48,643 bases of DNA from Thermoplasmata archaeon (GTDB taxonomy: Archaea > Thermoplasmatota > Thermoplasmata > Lutacidiplasmatales > UBA184), in NCBI GenBank assembly GCA_027315455.1, contig DAHUXZ010000018.1, positions 1-48,643 on the forward strand, read 5' to 3'. The notes below the pieces were generated by a model, which ran no database searches, was not told the DNA's origin, and worked only from the letters and a program-made list of their open reading frames with translations. A program made the translations under genes and the position numbers. Within the stretch, counting starts at the first letter, position 1. Each line of letters begins with the position of its first letter. This document shows, in pieces, positions 33,794-43,100 of this stretch.

Positions 33794-34746
33794 CCGGCGC
33801 CGGCCGCGGCGCGTCGGCTCGCGAGGTCGCGGACCCAGCGCCGCCACAGGTACAGCGTCGCGTAGCTCCCCCAGCCGGGGTAGCGGCGGTCGGCCCAGGC
33901 GCGCGCGGCCGCCTCCGGGTGCGCGCGGGGAACGACCCCGTAGGCGTCCAGCGCCGCGCGCAGGCCGAGGTCTCCGGCGAGGAAGACGTCGCGCCGGCCG
34001 AGCCCGCGCAAGAGCGCGTTCTCGGCGGTCCACCGCCCGACGCCGGGCTCGGCGTCCAGACGGGCGATCGCGGCGGGGAGCGACCGGCCGCGGAACCGAC
34101 GCGAGCCGAACGCCCCGGCCGCCTCCCGCTGCGCGAGCGCGAGAAGCGCCCGGGCCTTCGCGCCGCTCGCCCCGACGGCGCGCAGGCCGGCCTCTCCGAG
34201 ACGGGCGATCTCCCCGGGGGTCGGGACCCGGGGGACCTCGACCCCCTCCGCCTCGATGACCGCCCCGGTCCGCTCGAAGAGGCGGGCCTTGATCGTCGTC
34301 GCCGCGCGGACGGAGAGCTGCTGGCCGAGTACGGAGTGGACGAGCGCCTCGTACAGGCCGGCGTCGCGGGGGATGCGGAGGCCGCGGAAGTCCCGCGCCG
34401 CCTCGGCGAGCGTCGGGTCGCGCGCGGTCCACCGGTAGAAGCCGGCGAGGGGGTCCCGGAGCGAGAAGAGGGACCGGACCGCCGCGCGGGCGGCCGACGG
34501 TCCGGTGCCCCACGCACGGACCCGCCAGCGCGCCCCGTCCTCCTCGACACCGAGTACGACCGGCCGGTCGGTGGGCCCCCAGGCGCGCAGGAGGCCGTCC
34601 CCGTCGCGGGGGAAGACCAGGGAGCGGGAGGAGAACTCGAGCTGGTCCCGCTCGGCGGGCAGCGAGCTGAGCGACGGCGGGGTGAGGACGGTCTCGGTCC
34701 GTGCGGAGCGGCCGAACGCGCGCGCCGGGGCGTCCGCGGCCGCCAC
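33790..34746 (-). CDS. AlkA-like HhH-GPD DNA glycosylase
   Basis: A 318-residue repair enzyme. The helix-hairpin-helix is LDAEPGVGRWTAENALLRGLG, with the catalytic Asp in FLAGDLGLR. VHSVLGQQLSVRAATTI is the AlkA-type entry helix, and no Lys is present before the Asp, so it should be a monofunctional glycosylase for alkylated bases. The N-terminal 120 residues form the AlkA_N-like domain. GTG 34746 is chosen because GGAGGAGG lies directly before it. It removes damaged bases to start base excision repair. Confidence 0.85.
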   Translation of the reverse strand: MAAADAPARAFGRSARTETVLTPPSLSSLPAERDQLEFSSRSLVFPRDGDGLLRAWGPTDRPVVLGVEEDGARWRVRAWGTGPSAARAAVRSLFSLRDPLAGFYRWTARDPTLAEAARDFRGLRIPRDAGLYEALVHSVLGQQLSVRAATTIKARLFERTGAVIEAEGVEVPRVPTPGEIARLGEAGLRAVGASGAKARALLALAQREAAGAFGSRRFRGRSLPAAIARLDAEPGVGRWTAENALLRGLGRRDVFLAGDLGLRAALDAYGVVPRAHPEAAARAWADRRYPGWGSYATLYLWRRWVRDLASRRAAAGAG

Positions 34747-34911
34747 CCCTCCTCCGAGCCCCGCGACGCGTAGAGCGGCCCCGGCGGGCCGTCCCGCGGT
34801 CGTGCCGAATCTCAGTCTCGCATCGAGAGACTTAAGCGATGGCGCGCCGGTCCCGCCGGTCCCGCCGGAGCGGTCCGACCGCCCGGGCGCCGGGGGGAAA
34901 CGGGGGTCGGG

Positions 34912-37728
34912 GTGCGGGGCCGGGGCGCGATCGCGGTGGCCGCGATCCTCATCCTTCCGGCGCTTATCGCCCTCGCGCCAACGACGGCCGCGCTCGGCGT
35001 CCCGCCGGCCGTGGCCGCGGCCGGCGCCTGCACCCAAGCGTCGATCCCGGCGGCCTACACCGGGACCCTCGGGGTCGACACGACGGCCCGGCCCGTACCG
35101 TCCGTCGCGAACGTCACGGTCCTCATCGCCTACGACGTGGAGCTGAACTACACCCCGCGGCTCACCGGCCAGAGCCAGTTCTCCTGCGCGCGCAGCACCG
35201 CCTCTGCGATCACGAACGCGACCGGGGGGTTCGTCCTCAACGCGAGCGTGCCGTCCAGCTCGTGCACCGCGTACTCCTGCTCGGTCTACACCGGACCGTT
35301 CGGGAACGCCTCGTTCTCCGTCACCCCGGTTCCGGCCGGGTACTTCTCGACCGCCCGGGCGACCGGGGGCGCGGTCGCGGTCGCGCTGGTGGAAGCGCTC
35401 GCGTCGGCGACCACGGTGCCCGGGCTTCGGGTGACCCTCAGCACGAACGCGCCGACGCCCGTCACGGCCTTGGCGTGGGCGGGGGACGGCTCGCCGTCCC
35501 CGGCGACGCTCGGCTACGCCTGGAGCCTCTCCGGCACCGGCTGGACGATGCTCGGCGGGAACGCGAGCGCCTCGGTGACGATCGAGGCCGCTACCGGGGC
35601 GACCCCCGGCGTGCTCGATGTCAACGTGAGCGCCACCTTCAACGGCTCGGCGCTCCCCGTCGCCCCGGCCCGCCTCGACATCGCCGCGGCGACGACGGCC
35701 ACGACCTCCGGCTCGCTCAGCGCGACGTCGGTCGACGTGGGCTCGCCGCTCGCCTTCTCCGTCGCCGGCACCGGCGCGATCGGCTACAACTACACCGCCG
35801 TCCTGCGCCCCGGGCTCGGCGCGGCGAACGTCACGGCGCCGTGCGCGGCGACCCCGATCGCCGGCGGCCAGGTCGCCCTCGCCTGCGCGGGGAACGTCGT
35901 CTACGCCTCCCCGGGCACCGCCCAGCCGGTCGTGACGCTGACGAACGGCTACTCCTTCGCGACGTGGCCGTACCCCGACGTCAGCGTCGCGCCGTCGCTC
36001 GGCCTCTCCGTGACGCCCGACCCGCTCGTCGTCTACGCGGCGACGCCGGCCTCCCTCGAGGTCCGGGCCACGGCCGGCAGCGGGACCGCGCCCCTCGGAC
36101 CCGCGTGCCTGTGGTCCGGTGCCGGCGGCCCGGTCTGCGTCTGGGGAAGCTCGGGGTCCTCTAACGGCGCGGCGACGTTCGCCTTCTCGCTCACCTATCC
36201 CGCGCTCGGGACCTACGCCGGCCGCGCGAGCCTCGCCGACGGCGGCGGCGGGAACGTCTCGACGCCCTTCACCTCCGACGTCTTCGCACGCCCCGCGCTC
36301 AGCCCGATCGTCGCGAGCCGCAACACGGTCGTCGCCGGGACCAACGTCACGCTGTCGGCCGTCGTCACCGGCGGGGCGCTCCCGCTCGCGTACTGGTGGA
36401 ACACCTCGACCCCGGGGGCGACCCTCTACTCCGGTTCGCTCGCCCGGGACGGGTCGATCGTCCTCGTCTACCGCCCGACGCTCGCCGGCGCGACGCGCAT
36501 CACGCTCACCGTCGTGGACGCCCTCGGCACCATCGTCGCGAGCCCGACGCCGCTCGTCGTCACCGCCGGACCGGCCGTCGCGATCGGGCCGGAGGGGCCG
36601 CCCGCGGGATGGACGACATTCGCCGGCACGCCGTACCCCGTGAGCTGGGCCGCCCTCGACCCGTTCGGCGAGGTCGTCGGCAACTTCTCCGGGCCGGTGA
36701 CGATCGCGATCTCGGGCGGCGCCGGAGGCGGACCCGCGGGGATCTGGGTCAATTCGACGCTCGCCGGCGCCGTCCCGGCCGGGCCGAACGGCTCCTTCGC
36801 CTTCCCCGCCTCCGACTGGCGGGCCGGGTTCCTCAACTTCTCGATCGACCTCGCACGGGCCGGCACGGTCCGGCTCGCGGTCAGCGCGCCGCTCCCGCTC
36901 GTCGGGACCACCGGCGGATGGCCCACCCTCACGGTCACTCCCGACCTCTGGCACCTGCGCCTGTCCGCGCCGGTCGTCGAAAGCGCGGGCAGCCGGGCGA
37001 ACGCGACGCTCTATACGATCGCCGACCGGTTCGGCAATCCGCTTCCCGGGGGCTTCGTCCTCGTCCGGGCCGTCTTCGGGCCGGTGACCGCCCTCTGGCA
37101 GTCCCCGATCCTCGCGAACGGGAGCGCGAGCCGCGTCTGGGTCAACTTCTCCGCCCCCGCGGCAACGGCGGGGACGATCTTCGTCATCTCGGAGTGGAAC
37201 CAGTCGCTCCTCGGCCCGATCGACGTCCCCGCGCTCGCCGCCGCCCCGACGCCGTTCGGCTGGGTCCTCGCGGCGTTCGCGGCGAGCGCCCTCGGCGCGG
37301 TCGCGTTCACGCTGCTGCGCTACCGCCGGCGGGGCCGCCCGGGCCCCGGCGAGGGGCGGGTCGGGCCCGCGGACACGGGATCGGGGGTCGACGACGAGCT
37401 GCGTCGCCTGGCCGACGGGCGGGACCACGTGCTCGCCCGCGCCGACCCCGTCTCGCCCCGGACCCTCGACGAGCTCGCCGACGGCTTTGTCGGAGCGCCG
37501 CCGACCCCCGAGGAGCTCACCGAGTGGGTGAGCTCGCTCGTCGCCGAGGGCCGCCTCACGGCGCGCGTCGGCGCCGACGGCCGGCCCCGCTTCCTCCGGG
37601 TCGAGGGGACCGCCGCGCCGCCGACCGTGCGCGTGGAGCTCGATGACCGGGCGCTCGACGAGGCGCTGCGCCGCCAGGCCGAGGGCGACGGGGAGCCGCC
37701 CTCCGACGACGGGCTGCCCCCCGGGTAG
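34912..37728 (+). CDS. large exported Ig-like protein with membrane helix and cytoplasmic wHTH-like tail
   Basis: A 938-residue protein. It has a signal segment (residues 5-30), about 740 extracellular residues in repeated Ig/PKD-like beta modules with many NxS/T sites, and a transmembrane helix (about 783-806; VLAAFAASALGAVAFTLL) with an RYRRRGR stop. A ~130-residue cytoplasmic tail follows. Residues 830-905 (HVLARADPVSPRTLDELADG, then TEWVSSLVAEGRLTARV) read like a winged helix. An outside receptor with an inner DNA- or protein-binding tail is suggested, unlike the short tails of the other surface proteins here. Extracellular ligand unknown. Confidence 0.68.
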   Translation: MRGRGAIAVAAILILPALIALAPTTAALGVPPAVAAAGACTQASIPAAYTGTLGVDTTARPVPSVANVTVLIAYDVELNYTPRLTGQSQFSCARSTASAITNATGGFVLNASVPSSSCTAYSCSVYTGPFGNASFSVTPVPAGYFSTARATGGAVAVALVEALASATTVPGLRVTLSTNAPTPVTALAWAGDGSPSPATLGYAWSLSGTGWTMLGGNASASVTIEAATGATPGVLDVNVSATFNGSALPVAPARLDIAAATTATTSGSLSATSVDVGSPLAFSVAGTGAIGYNYTAVLRPGLGAANVTAPCAATPIAGGQVALACAGNVVYASPGTAQPVVTLTNGYSFATWPYPDVSVAPSLGLSVTPDPLVVYAATPASLEVRATAGSGTAPLGPACLWSGAGGPVCVWGSSGSSNGAATFAFSLTYPALGTYAGRASLADGGGGNVSTPFTSDVFARPALSPIVASRNTVVAGTNVTLSAVVTGGALPLAYWWNTSTPGATLYSGSLARDGSIVLVYRPTLAGATRITLTVVDALGTIVASPTPLVVTAGPAVAIGPEGPPAGWTTFAGTPYPVSWAALDPFGEVVGNFSGPVTIAISGGAGGGPAGIWVNSTLAGAVPAGPNGSFAFPASDWRAGFLNFSIDLARAGTVRLAVSAPLPLVGTTGGWPTLTVTPDLWHLRLSAPVVESAGSRANATLYTIADRFGNPLPGGFVLVRAVFGPVTALWQSPILANGSASRVWVNFSAPAATAGTIFVISEWNQSLLGPIDVPALAAAPTPFGWVLAAFAASALGAVAFTLLRYRRRGRPGPGEGRVGPADTGSGVDDELRRLADGRDHVLARADPVSPRTLDELADGFVGAPPTPEELTEWVSSLVAEGRLTARVGADGRPRFLRVEGTAAPPTVRVELDDRALDEALRRQAEGDGEPPSDDGLPPG

Positions 37729-37748
37729 CCCGGGACGCGGGTCGTCCC

Positions 37749-39068
37749 CTACGGGTCCCGCCCGACGAGGTCGTAGTAGCGGTAGGCCGCCTCGCCGGCG
37801 CCGAAGCAGTAGCGGAGGCCGGTGAACCCCTGCTTGAGCTCCGCGGCCGCGGCCCGGACCTCCTCGGCGGGGCGTCCCCGGTGGAGGAGGAGGTCGAAGA
37901 GCTCGGCGATGCGGACCATCTCGGGCTCGCGCATCCCGACGCGCGTCACCTCCGGGGTGCCGAGACGGACCCCCTGGGGGTGCTTCGGGCTCTTGTCCCC
38001 CGGCAGCAGGTTCTTGTTCGAGATGATCCCGGCGGCGCTCAAGCGTCGGGCGGCGTCCTCGCCGCCCCCCTCGCGCGTGACGCGCACGGCGATCGTGTGC
38101 GACCGCGTGAACCCGAGGTCGGGGGCGAGGACGTCGAACCCGCGCTCGTGGAGCGCCTGGGCGAGCGCCTGGGCGTTGCGGACCGTCTGTCGGGCGTACT
38201 CCGCGCCGAAGGCGAGATGCTCGGCGAGGGAGACCGCGAGCGCCGCCATCGTGTGGAGGTGGTGGTTGCTCGTGACCCCCGGGAACGCCGCCTGCTGCAG
38301 GCGCCGGAGGAGCTCGGGGTTGTCGGACTCGCCGAGGAGGATGCCGTGCTGCGGGCCGGGGAGCGTCTTGTGGGTCGAGGCCGACAGGACCGAGCAGCCC
38401 TCGTGGAGCGGGTCCTGGAAGATGCCGCCGGCGATGAGCCCGAGCACGTGCGCGCCATCGTACCAGCCGACGGCGCCGATCTCCTCGAGCGTCGGGCGGA
38501 GCTCCTCGACCGGGAGGGGGAAGAGGAACAGCGACAGGCCGAAGAGGCAGAGCTTCGGCCGGACGGCGCGCAGGATCTCGCGCGTCCGCGCGACATCGAT
38601 CGTCATCCGCTCCGGGTCCCAGGCGTAGTAGACCGGCCGAACGGCCCGGAGGCCGAAGGCGCCGAACGACGCGCTCGAGATGTGGGCGCCGTCGGCGAGA
38701 CGGGAGGTGCCGACCAGGTCCCCGGGCTCGGCGAGCGCCTTGAGGACGGCGAGGTTCGCCACGGTCCCGGAGATCGGACGGACATCGGCGAACCGGCAAC
38801 GGAAGAGGCGACGGGCCAGGTCGAGGCAGAGGGTCTCGACCTCGTCGACGTCCTCGTTGCCCTCGTAGTAGCGCTCCCCCGGCAGCCCCTCCGCGTAGCG
38901 GGAGTGGAGGTCGCTCACGAGGAGCTCCTTCGCGTACGGGGAGAGGAGGTTCTCGCTCGCGATGAGCGGGATCGCGGACTCGAACCGGCGCGAATGCCGA
39001 CGGACCGCCTCACGGATCCGCTGGACGTCCGCGGCGAGGCTCCGCTCGTCGGGTACAGGGTCGGTCAT
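37749..39068 (-). CDS. glyA: serine hydroxymethyltransferase
   Basis: A 439-residue PLP enzyme that converts serine to glycine and transfers the one-carbon unit to a pterin. The PLP Lys234 lies in SASTHKTLPGPQHG. The N-terminal SENLLSPYAKELLVSDLHSR, the GERYYEGNEDVDEVE segment and YDGAHVLGLIAGG complete the fold. ATG 39068 starts it with a GGGGGG-rich leader. Archaeal SHMT can use tetrahydromethanopterin, and which pterin is used here cannot be told. A TTTCCACTGGAAG element begins 21 bases upstream. Confidence 0.93.
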   Translation of the reverse strand: MTDPVPDERSLAADVQRIREAVRRHSRRFESAIPLIASENLLSPYAKELLVSDLHSRYAEGLPGERYYEGNEDVDEVETLCLDLARRLFRCRFADVRPISGTVANLAVLKALAEPGDLVGTSRLADGAHISSASFGAFGLRAVRPVYYAWDPERMTIDVARTREILRAVRPKLCLFGLSLFLFPLPVEELRPTLEEIGAVGWYDGAHVLGLIAGGIFQDPLHEGCSVLSASTHKTLPGPQHGILLGESDNPELLRRLQQAAFPGVTSNHHLHTMAALAVSLAEHLAFGAEYARQTVRNAQALAQALHERGFDVLAPDLGFTRSHTIAVRVTREGGGEDAARRLSAAGIISNKNLLPGDKSPKHPQGVRLGTPEVTRVGMREPEMVRIAELFDLLLHRGRPAEEVRAAAAELKQGFTGLRYCFGAGEAAYRYYDLVGRDP

Positions 39069-39074
39069 GCTACC

Positions 39075-39101
39075 CCCCCACCCCCCGGTTTCCACTGGAA
39101 G
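39075..39101 (+). repeat. left inverted-repeat copy with palindromic core
   Basis: A 27-base sequence, C-rich then TTTCCACTGGAAG, matches the reverse complement of 39686-39712 at 24 of 27 positions. The TTCCAcTGGAA core is itself a palindrome. It lies between the divergent SHMT and thioesterase starts. Confidence 0.6.
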
Positions 39102-39189
39102 TGAGTTCCGGAGCCGCCGTGCCGCACCCCGTCATCCCTCGAACCCATGCCCGAACGCCCCGAACGGGTCGGGCCAACCCCACCAGCCC

Positions 39190-39197
39190 CATATAGA
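39190..39197 (+). promoter_or_regulatory. TATA box of thioesterase gene
   Basis: CATATAGA lies 22-29 bases before ATG 39219 and supports that start over an earlier in-frame one at 39147. Confidence 0.65.
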
Positions 39198-39218
39198 CGG
39201 CCCCTTCCCCATCCCGGC

Positions 39219-39683
39219 ATGTCCGACGGACCCTCCGTCACCGTCCCCGCCTGGCCGGTCCGGCGCCGCTTCCCGGTCGAGTACCACGACATCGACGCCC
39301 TCCGCCACCTCAACCACGCCGCGTACTTCCGGATGATGGAGACCCTCCGTTGCGACTACTACCTCCCCCTCCTCGGCTCCGATGACCCCCGTACCCTCGA
39401 CATCATCGTCGCCGAGGCCACCTGCCGCTACCTCGCCCCGGCCCGGTACGGGCAGGAGCTCCTGGGAGAGGTCGCTCCGGCCCTTCCGCTCGGCCGGACC
39501 AGCTTCACCCTCCTCTACCGGTTCCGGGATCCCACCGGTCCGACCGTCTTCGCCCGCGGTCGCACCGTCATCGTCTGCTACGACTACGAACGGGCCTCGA
39601 AGAAGGAGATCCCCATGGAACGACGGGCCCGGCTCGAACGGGACGGCGTCGCCCCGTCCGCCGAAGGCTGGGGGGATCGGTAG
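39219..39683 (+). CDS. hotdog-fold acyl-CoA thioesterase (4HBT)
   Basis: A 154-residue hotdog protein. EYHDIDALRHLNHAAYFRMMETLR is the 4HBT catalytic segment, with the Asp (DID) and the HLNHAAY helix start that bind and activate the thioester. Such enzymes cleave fatty or aromatic acyl-CoA esters and usually work as tetramers. The TATA box at -25 points to ATG 39219 and a leaderless message. The gene is bracketed by near-identical inverted repeats ending two bases after its stop codon. Confidence 0.87.
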   Translation: MSDGPSVTVPAWPVRRRFPVEYHDIDALRHLNHAAYFRMMETLRCDYYLPLLGSDDPRTLDIIVAEATCRYLAPARYGQELLGEVAPALPLGRTSFTLLYRFRDPTGPTVFARGRTVIVCYDYERASKKEIPMERRARLERDGVAPSAEGWGDR

Positions 39684-39685
39684 GC

Positions 39686-39712
39686 CTTCCAGTGGAAAGG
39701 AGGGGGTGGGGG
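39686..39712 (-). repeat. right inverted-repeat copy
   Basis: Reverse complement of the element at 39075-39101 (24 of 27 bases), beginning two bases past the thioesterase stop. CTACC occurs just outside both copies (39070-39074, 39714-39718), so a target duplication of a 638-bp element is conceivable. Confidence 0.6.
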
Positions 39713-39749
39713 TCTACCGGGCAGAGACCCCGACCCGGCCCCGCGGCCC

Positions 39750-40070
39750 GGGGATCGGTACTAGGCCAGCGGGATGGCCGCCCGGAAGAAGGGTCCGTGG
39801 TTCCCGGGTGCTCCTCGGCCCCGTCGCCCCACCAGCGTCGACGGGTCACGGTAAGGCTGCTCCCGTCAGGACCTGACCCGGTGCCCGTGATGGATAACCG
39901 CTAGGGCGTCCCTCCGGACGCTCGTCGCGATGCCCGCGGCCCGATGGAACAGAGCGTCTACGGAGACGCCCGAGACGGACCCCTCCTCCGAACGTCGCTC
40001 CCGCCTGTCACCCCCGCTAAGGACGATTTCGGTGTAGAAGGGGACGCCCAACCCCCCGGTCTAGCCTAGC
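39750..40070 (-). ncRNA. ffs: signal recognition particle (7S/SRP) RNA
   Basis: The minus strand opens with GGCTAGACCGGGGGG and ...GTCCCC...CACCGAAATCG, the archaeal 5' domain (helices 3-4). The SRP54-binding helix 8 is at 39855-39877: GTCAGGTCC-TGAC-GGGAGCAGCC, with the usual AGCAG internal loop and a UGAC tetraloop in place of GGAA. Helix 6 with a GGAG tetraloop is at 39903-39923. Long pairing of 5' GGAGGAGGGGTCCGT with 3' ACGGACCCTTCTTCC forms helix 5. The RNA scaffolds SRP19 and SRP54 for protein targeting to the membrane. The 3' end is uncertain by about 40 bases. Confidence 0.93.
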
Positions 40071-40092
40071 GAGGCGTTGGACCCGTCGTGCG

Positions 40093-40100
40093 TATTTATA
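40093..40100 (-). promoter_or_regulatory. TATA box of SRP RNA
   Basis: TATAAATA on the minus strand lies about 25 bases before the RNA start (about 40070), an excellent archaeal promoter. Confidence 0.75.
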
Positions 40101-40163
40101 CCTAGGTCTGGGACGCGCCGGTCGCGGGTGATTGCCTAAAGTGCCGGGGCGCCTGCTTCGCCT

Positions 40164-43100
40164 ATGGCGCGCGAGGGCCGCCGCCACCGACGCGCGCGAG
40201 CCGGTGCCGGGGCGCTCGCGATCCTGGCCGCGGTCGTGCTCGTGGGCCTGCTCGGCGTCGCCCTCCCCGGGGGAACGCCGGTCGCGCGGGCCGCCGACCT
40301 AGGGTCGACGCCCCCGGGCGCCGCCGCCGCCCCGGCGCTCGGGTGGCCCACGTTCCACGGGTCCGAGAACCGCAGCGGGTTCACCCCCGTGAGCGGGCCC
40401 GCGACGGACCACCTTTTCCTTGACATCGACCCGACCGGCCAGCCGATCCGTGTGGGGCCGGTCGTGGCCGGGAACTTCGTCTACGCCGCCGACTCGCTCG
40501 CGACGGTCTTCGCCGTGAACCGGACGAACATGTCGGTCGCATGGGAGCGGTCCCTCGGGACGACCCCGACCAACCCGGACATCGCGGGGGGGCTCCTCGT
40601 CCTCGGCGGGAGCGACGGGTTCGTCACGGCGCTCTCACCGGCGAACGGCTCGCCCGTCTGGAGCGCCCGCCTCGACGGGCCGGTCGCCCCGGCCCTCGCG
40701 GTGGTCAACGGGACCGTGCTCGCCGCCTCGGCCGCCGGTAGCCTCTACGCGCTCCGCCTCAACGACGGAAGCGTCGCCTGGCGGATCTCCCTCGGCGCCC
40801 CCATCGAGGGCGGCGTCGCCGTCGAGGGGAACCTCGCGCTCGTGGCGACGAGCGGCGGGGAGCTCGTCGCCGTCACCCTCGCCGGGGCCACGGCCTGGAC
40901 GGTGCCCGTCGGCGCGCCGGTCAACGCGACCCCGGCGATCTACGACGGCCGCGTGATCGTCGGCGACCTCGTGGGCAACGTCTCCGCCTACGACCTCGGG
41001 AACGGGACCGAGGCCTGGCGGTTCGCGGGGCGCACGCTCGCGGCGGCCGACACGATCACCACGACCCCCGCCGTGGGCCTGGGCTCGGTGTTCGTCGTGT
41101 CGTCCCTCGGCGAGATCTACGCCCTCGACCTCGCGACCGGAGCGCTCGAGTGGAGCCGCACGACGGGCACCTCCGGCTACCCCGTCCTCGCGAGCCCGGC
41201 CCTCACCCCGACGGGCCTCTACGTCTCGGACGCCGTCCAGGAGATCGTCGACCTCGCCCCGACGAACGGCACGCTGCTGTGGCGCAGCTCGCTGAGCTTT
41301 ACGCCGTCGTACTCCTCCCCGGCCGTCGCGCAGGGGGGGCTGTTCCTCGGCGATGACCTCGGGGCGCTCTTCGAGTACGCGCCCCCGGGGGGACCCGCGA
41401 CGTACGCCGTGACCGGCCGGGTCGTGAACACGACCGGCGCCCCCATCGCCCAGGCCCTTGTCCGCACCTCCGGCGCCGGGGCGACCTCCGCCGCGGACGG
41501 GTCGTTCTCCCTCGCCCTCGGGAACGGCTCCTACCTCCTCAACGTCTCGGCCCCCGGCTACCTGGACCGGAACGTTCCGGTCGAGGTCGCGGGGGCGAAC
41601 GTCGCCCTTCCGACCATCGCGCTCGCGCCGGTCCCGACGGTCTGGGTCACCGGCCGCGTCGTGGACGCCCACGCGCTGACCGCCCTCGCGGGCGTCCGCG
41701 TGACGGCGATCGGCGGGTTCGGCGTCATCACGATGGCCACGACCGGGCCCCACGGCGATTTCGCCGTGCGCGCGCCGGTGGGCCGCGTCTACCTGACCGT
41801 CGACCCGCCGTCGGGCTACCGCGGCCTCGCCACGACGATCTCGGTCGGACCGAACGGCACGAGCGGTGTCGTCCTCGGCCTCGAGGCGACGGCCCTCGGC
41901 GCGCTCGCCGACCAGCATCCGTACGACGCCCTCGCCCCGCTGATCGCCGTCGCCGCCGGCGTGATCGCCCTCGGGGTGTGGAGCGCGAGCCGCGCGCGGG
42001 TCGCGGCCGGGCTCGGGCCCCGCCTCCTCTCGCGGTTCGGGCGGTACGTCCTGATGCGCTCGCTCCTGATCGTCGCGCAGATGGTGGGGGGGATGTTCAT
42101 CCTCTTCCTCTTCGGCTCGATCCTGCCCGCCGTCGCCTACGGCGCAAGCCCGTGCGTCTTCTACCCGGCGGGCGGGTGCGTCGCGTCCACGGCGTCCTGG
42201 GCGGACCCCATCGCCGTCGCCCGCGCCTTCCTCGAAGGGTTCGGGAGCTTCGTCTACAACCTCTTCACCCTCAACTGGGGGCTCGCGACGTACGGGAACC
42301 TCCGCGAGCCGGCGACGACGTTCCTCGCCTGGTGGTTCCCGTCCTCCCTCGAGCTCGCGCTGTTCGCCCTGCCGATCGCCGCCGGCCTCGCCTACGTCAT
42401 CGGCCTGCGGGCCGGGGCGCGTCCGGAGGGCGGCGTCGACCTCGGCGCCCGCCTCTCCTCGGTGGCGGCGCTCCTCGTCCCGAGCTTCCTGGTCGTCCTG
42501 CTGTTCGTCGGCTCGTTCTACGAAGGGTTCCTCGGGACGTTCGGCGACAATCCCTACGGGCTGCTCCCGTCCCCGGAGTGGTTCGTCACCCACGGGGGAC
42601 CGCCGCCCTGGATCGGGCTCGGGAGCAACACCTCACCGACCGGGCTCCCGCTCCTCGACGGGGCGCTCCATGGCGACTGGGGGTTCGTCGGGCTGGTCCT
42701 TTTCAAGACCCTGTGGCAGGCGCTCGCGATCGCCGTCGTCTACGTCGCGATCTTCCTTCGCTTCGTGCGCCACGCGGTCGTCGAGGCGCACACCGAGCCG
42801 CACGTCCGGGCCGAACGCGCCCGGGGGCTCGACGAAGGGACGATCCTCTGGTCGCATACCGGCCGCCGCGTGATCCCGCTGTTCCTCCTCGTCTTCGGCA
42901 TGACGCTGCCGGTGTACATCGGCACGCAGTCGCTCGTCGAGTCGATGGCGAACGACAGCGGCGTGGGTACCCTCCTCATCGCCGAGATGACCCACGTCTC
43001 GGGCATCGGGTTCGGCTACTCGGGGATCAACCCGACGCAGCACATCGGCAACTTCTACCAGGTCACGATATTCCTCCTCCTCGCCCTCGTCCTCATCGGG

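Noticed and set aside
34839-36164. An overlapping 440-codon frame inside the surface protein gene
   Set aside because: Arg-rich translation in a shifted frame of the real gene.
39147-39218. Earlier in-frame ATG for the thioesterase
   Set aside because: It lies upstream of the TATA box at 39190-39197, so it would not be in the transcript.
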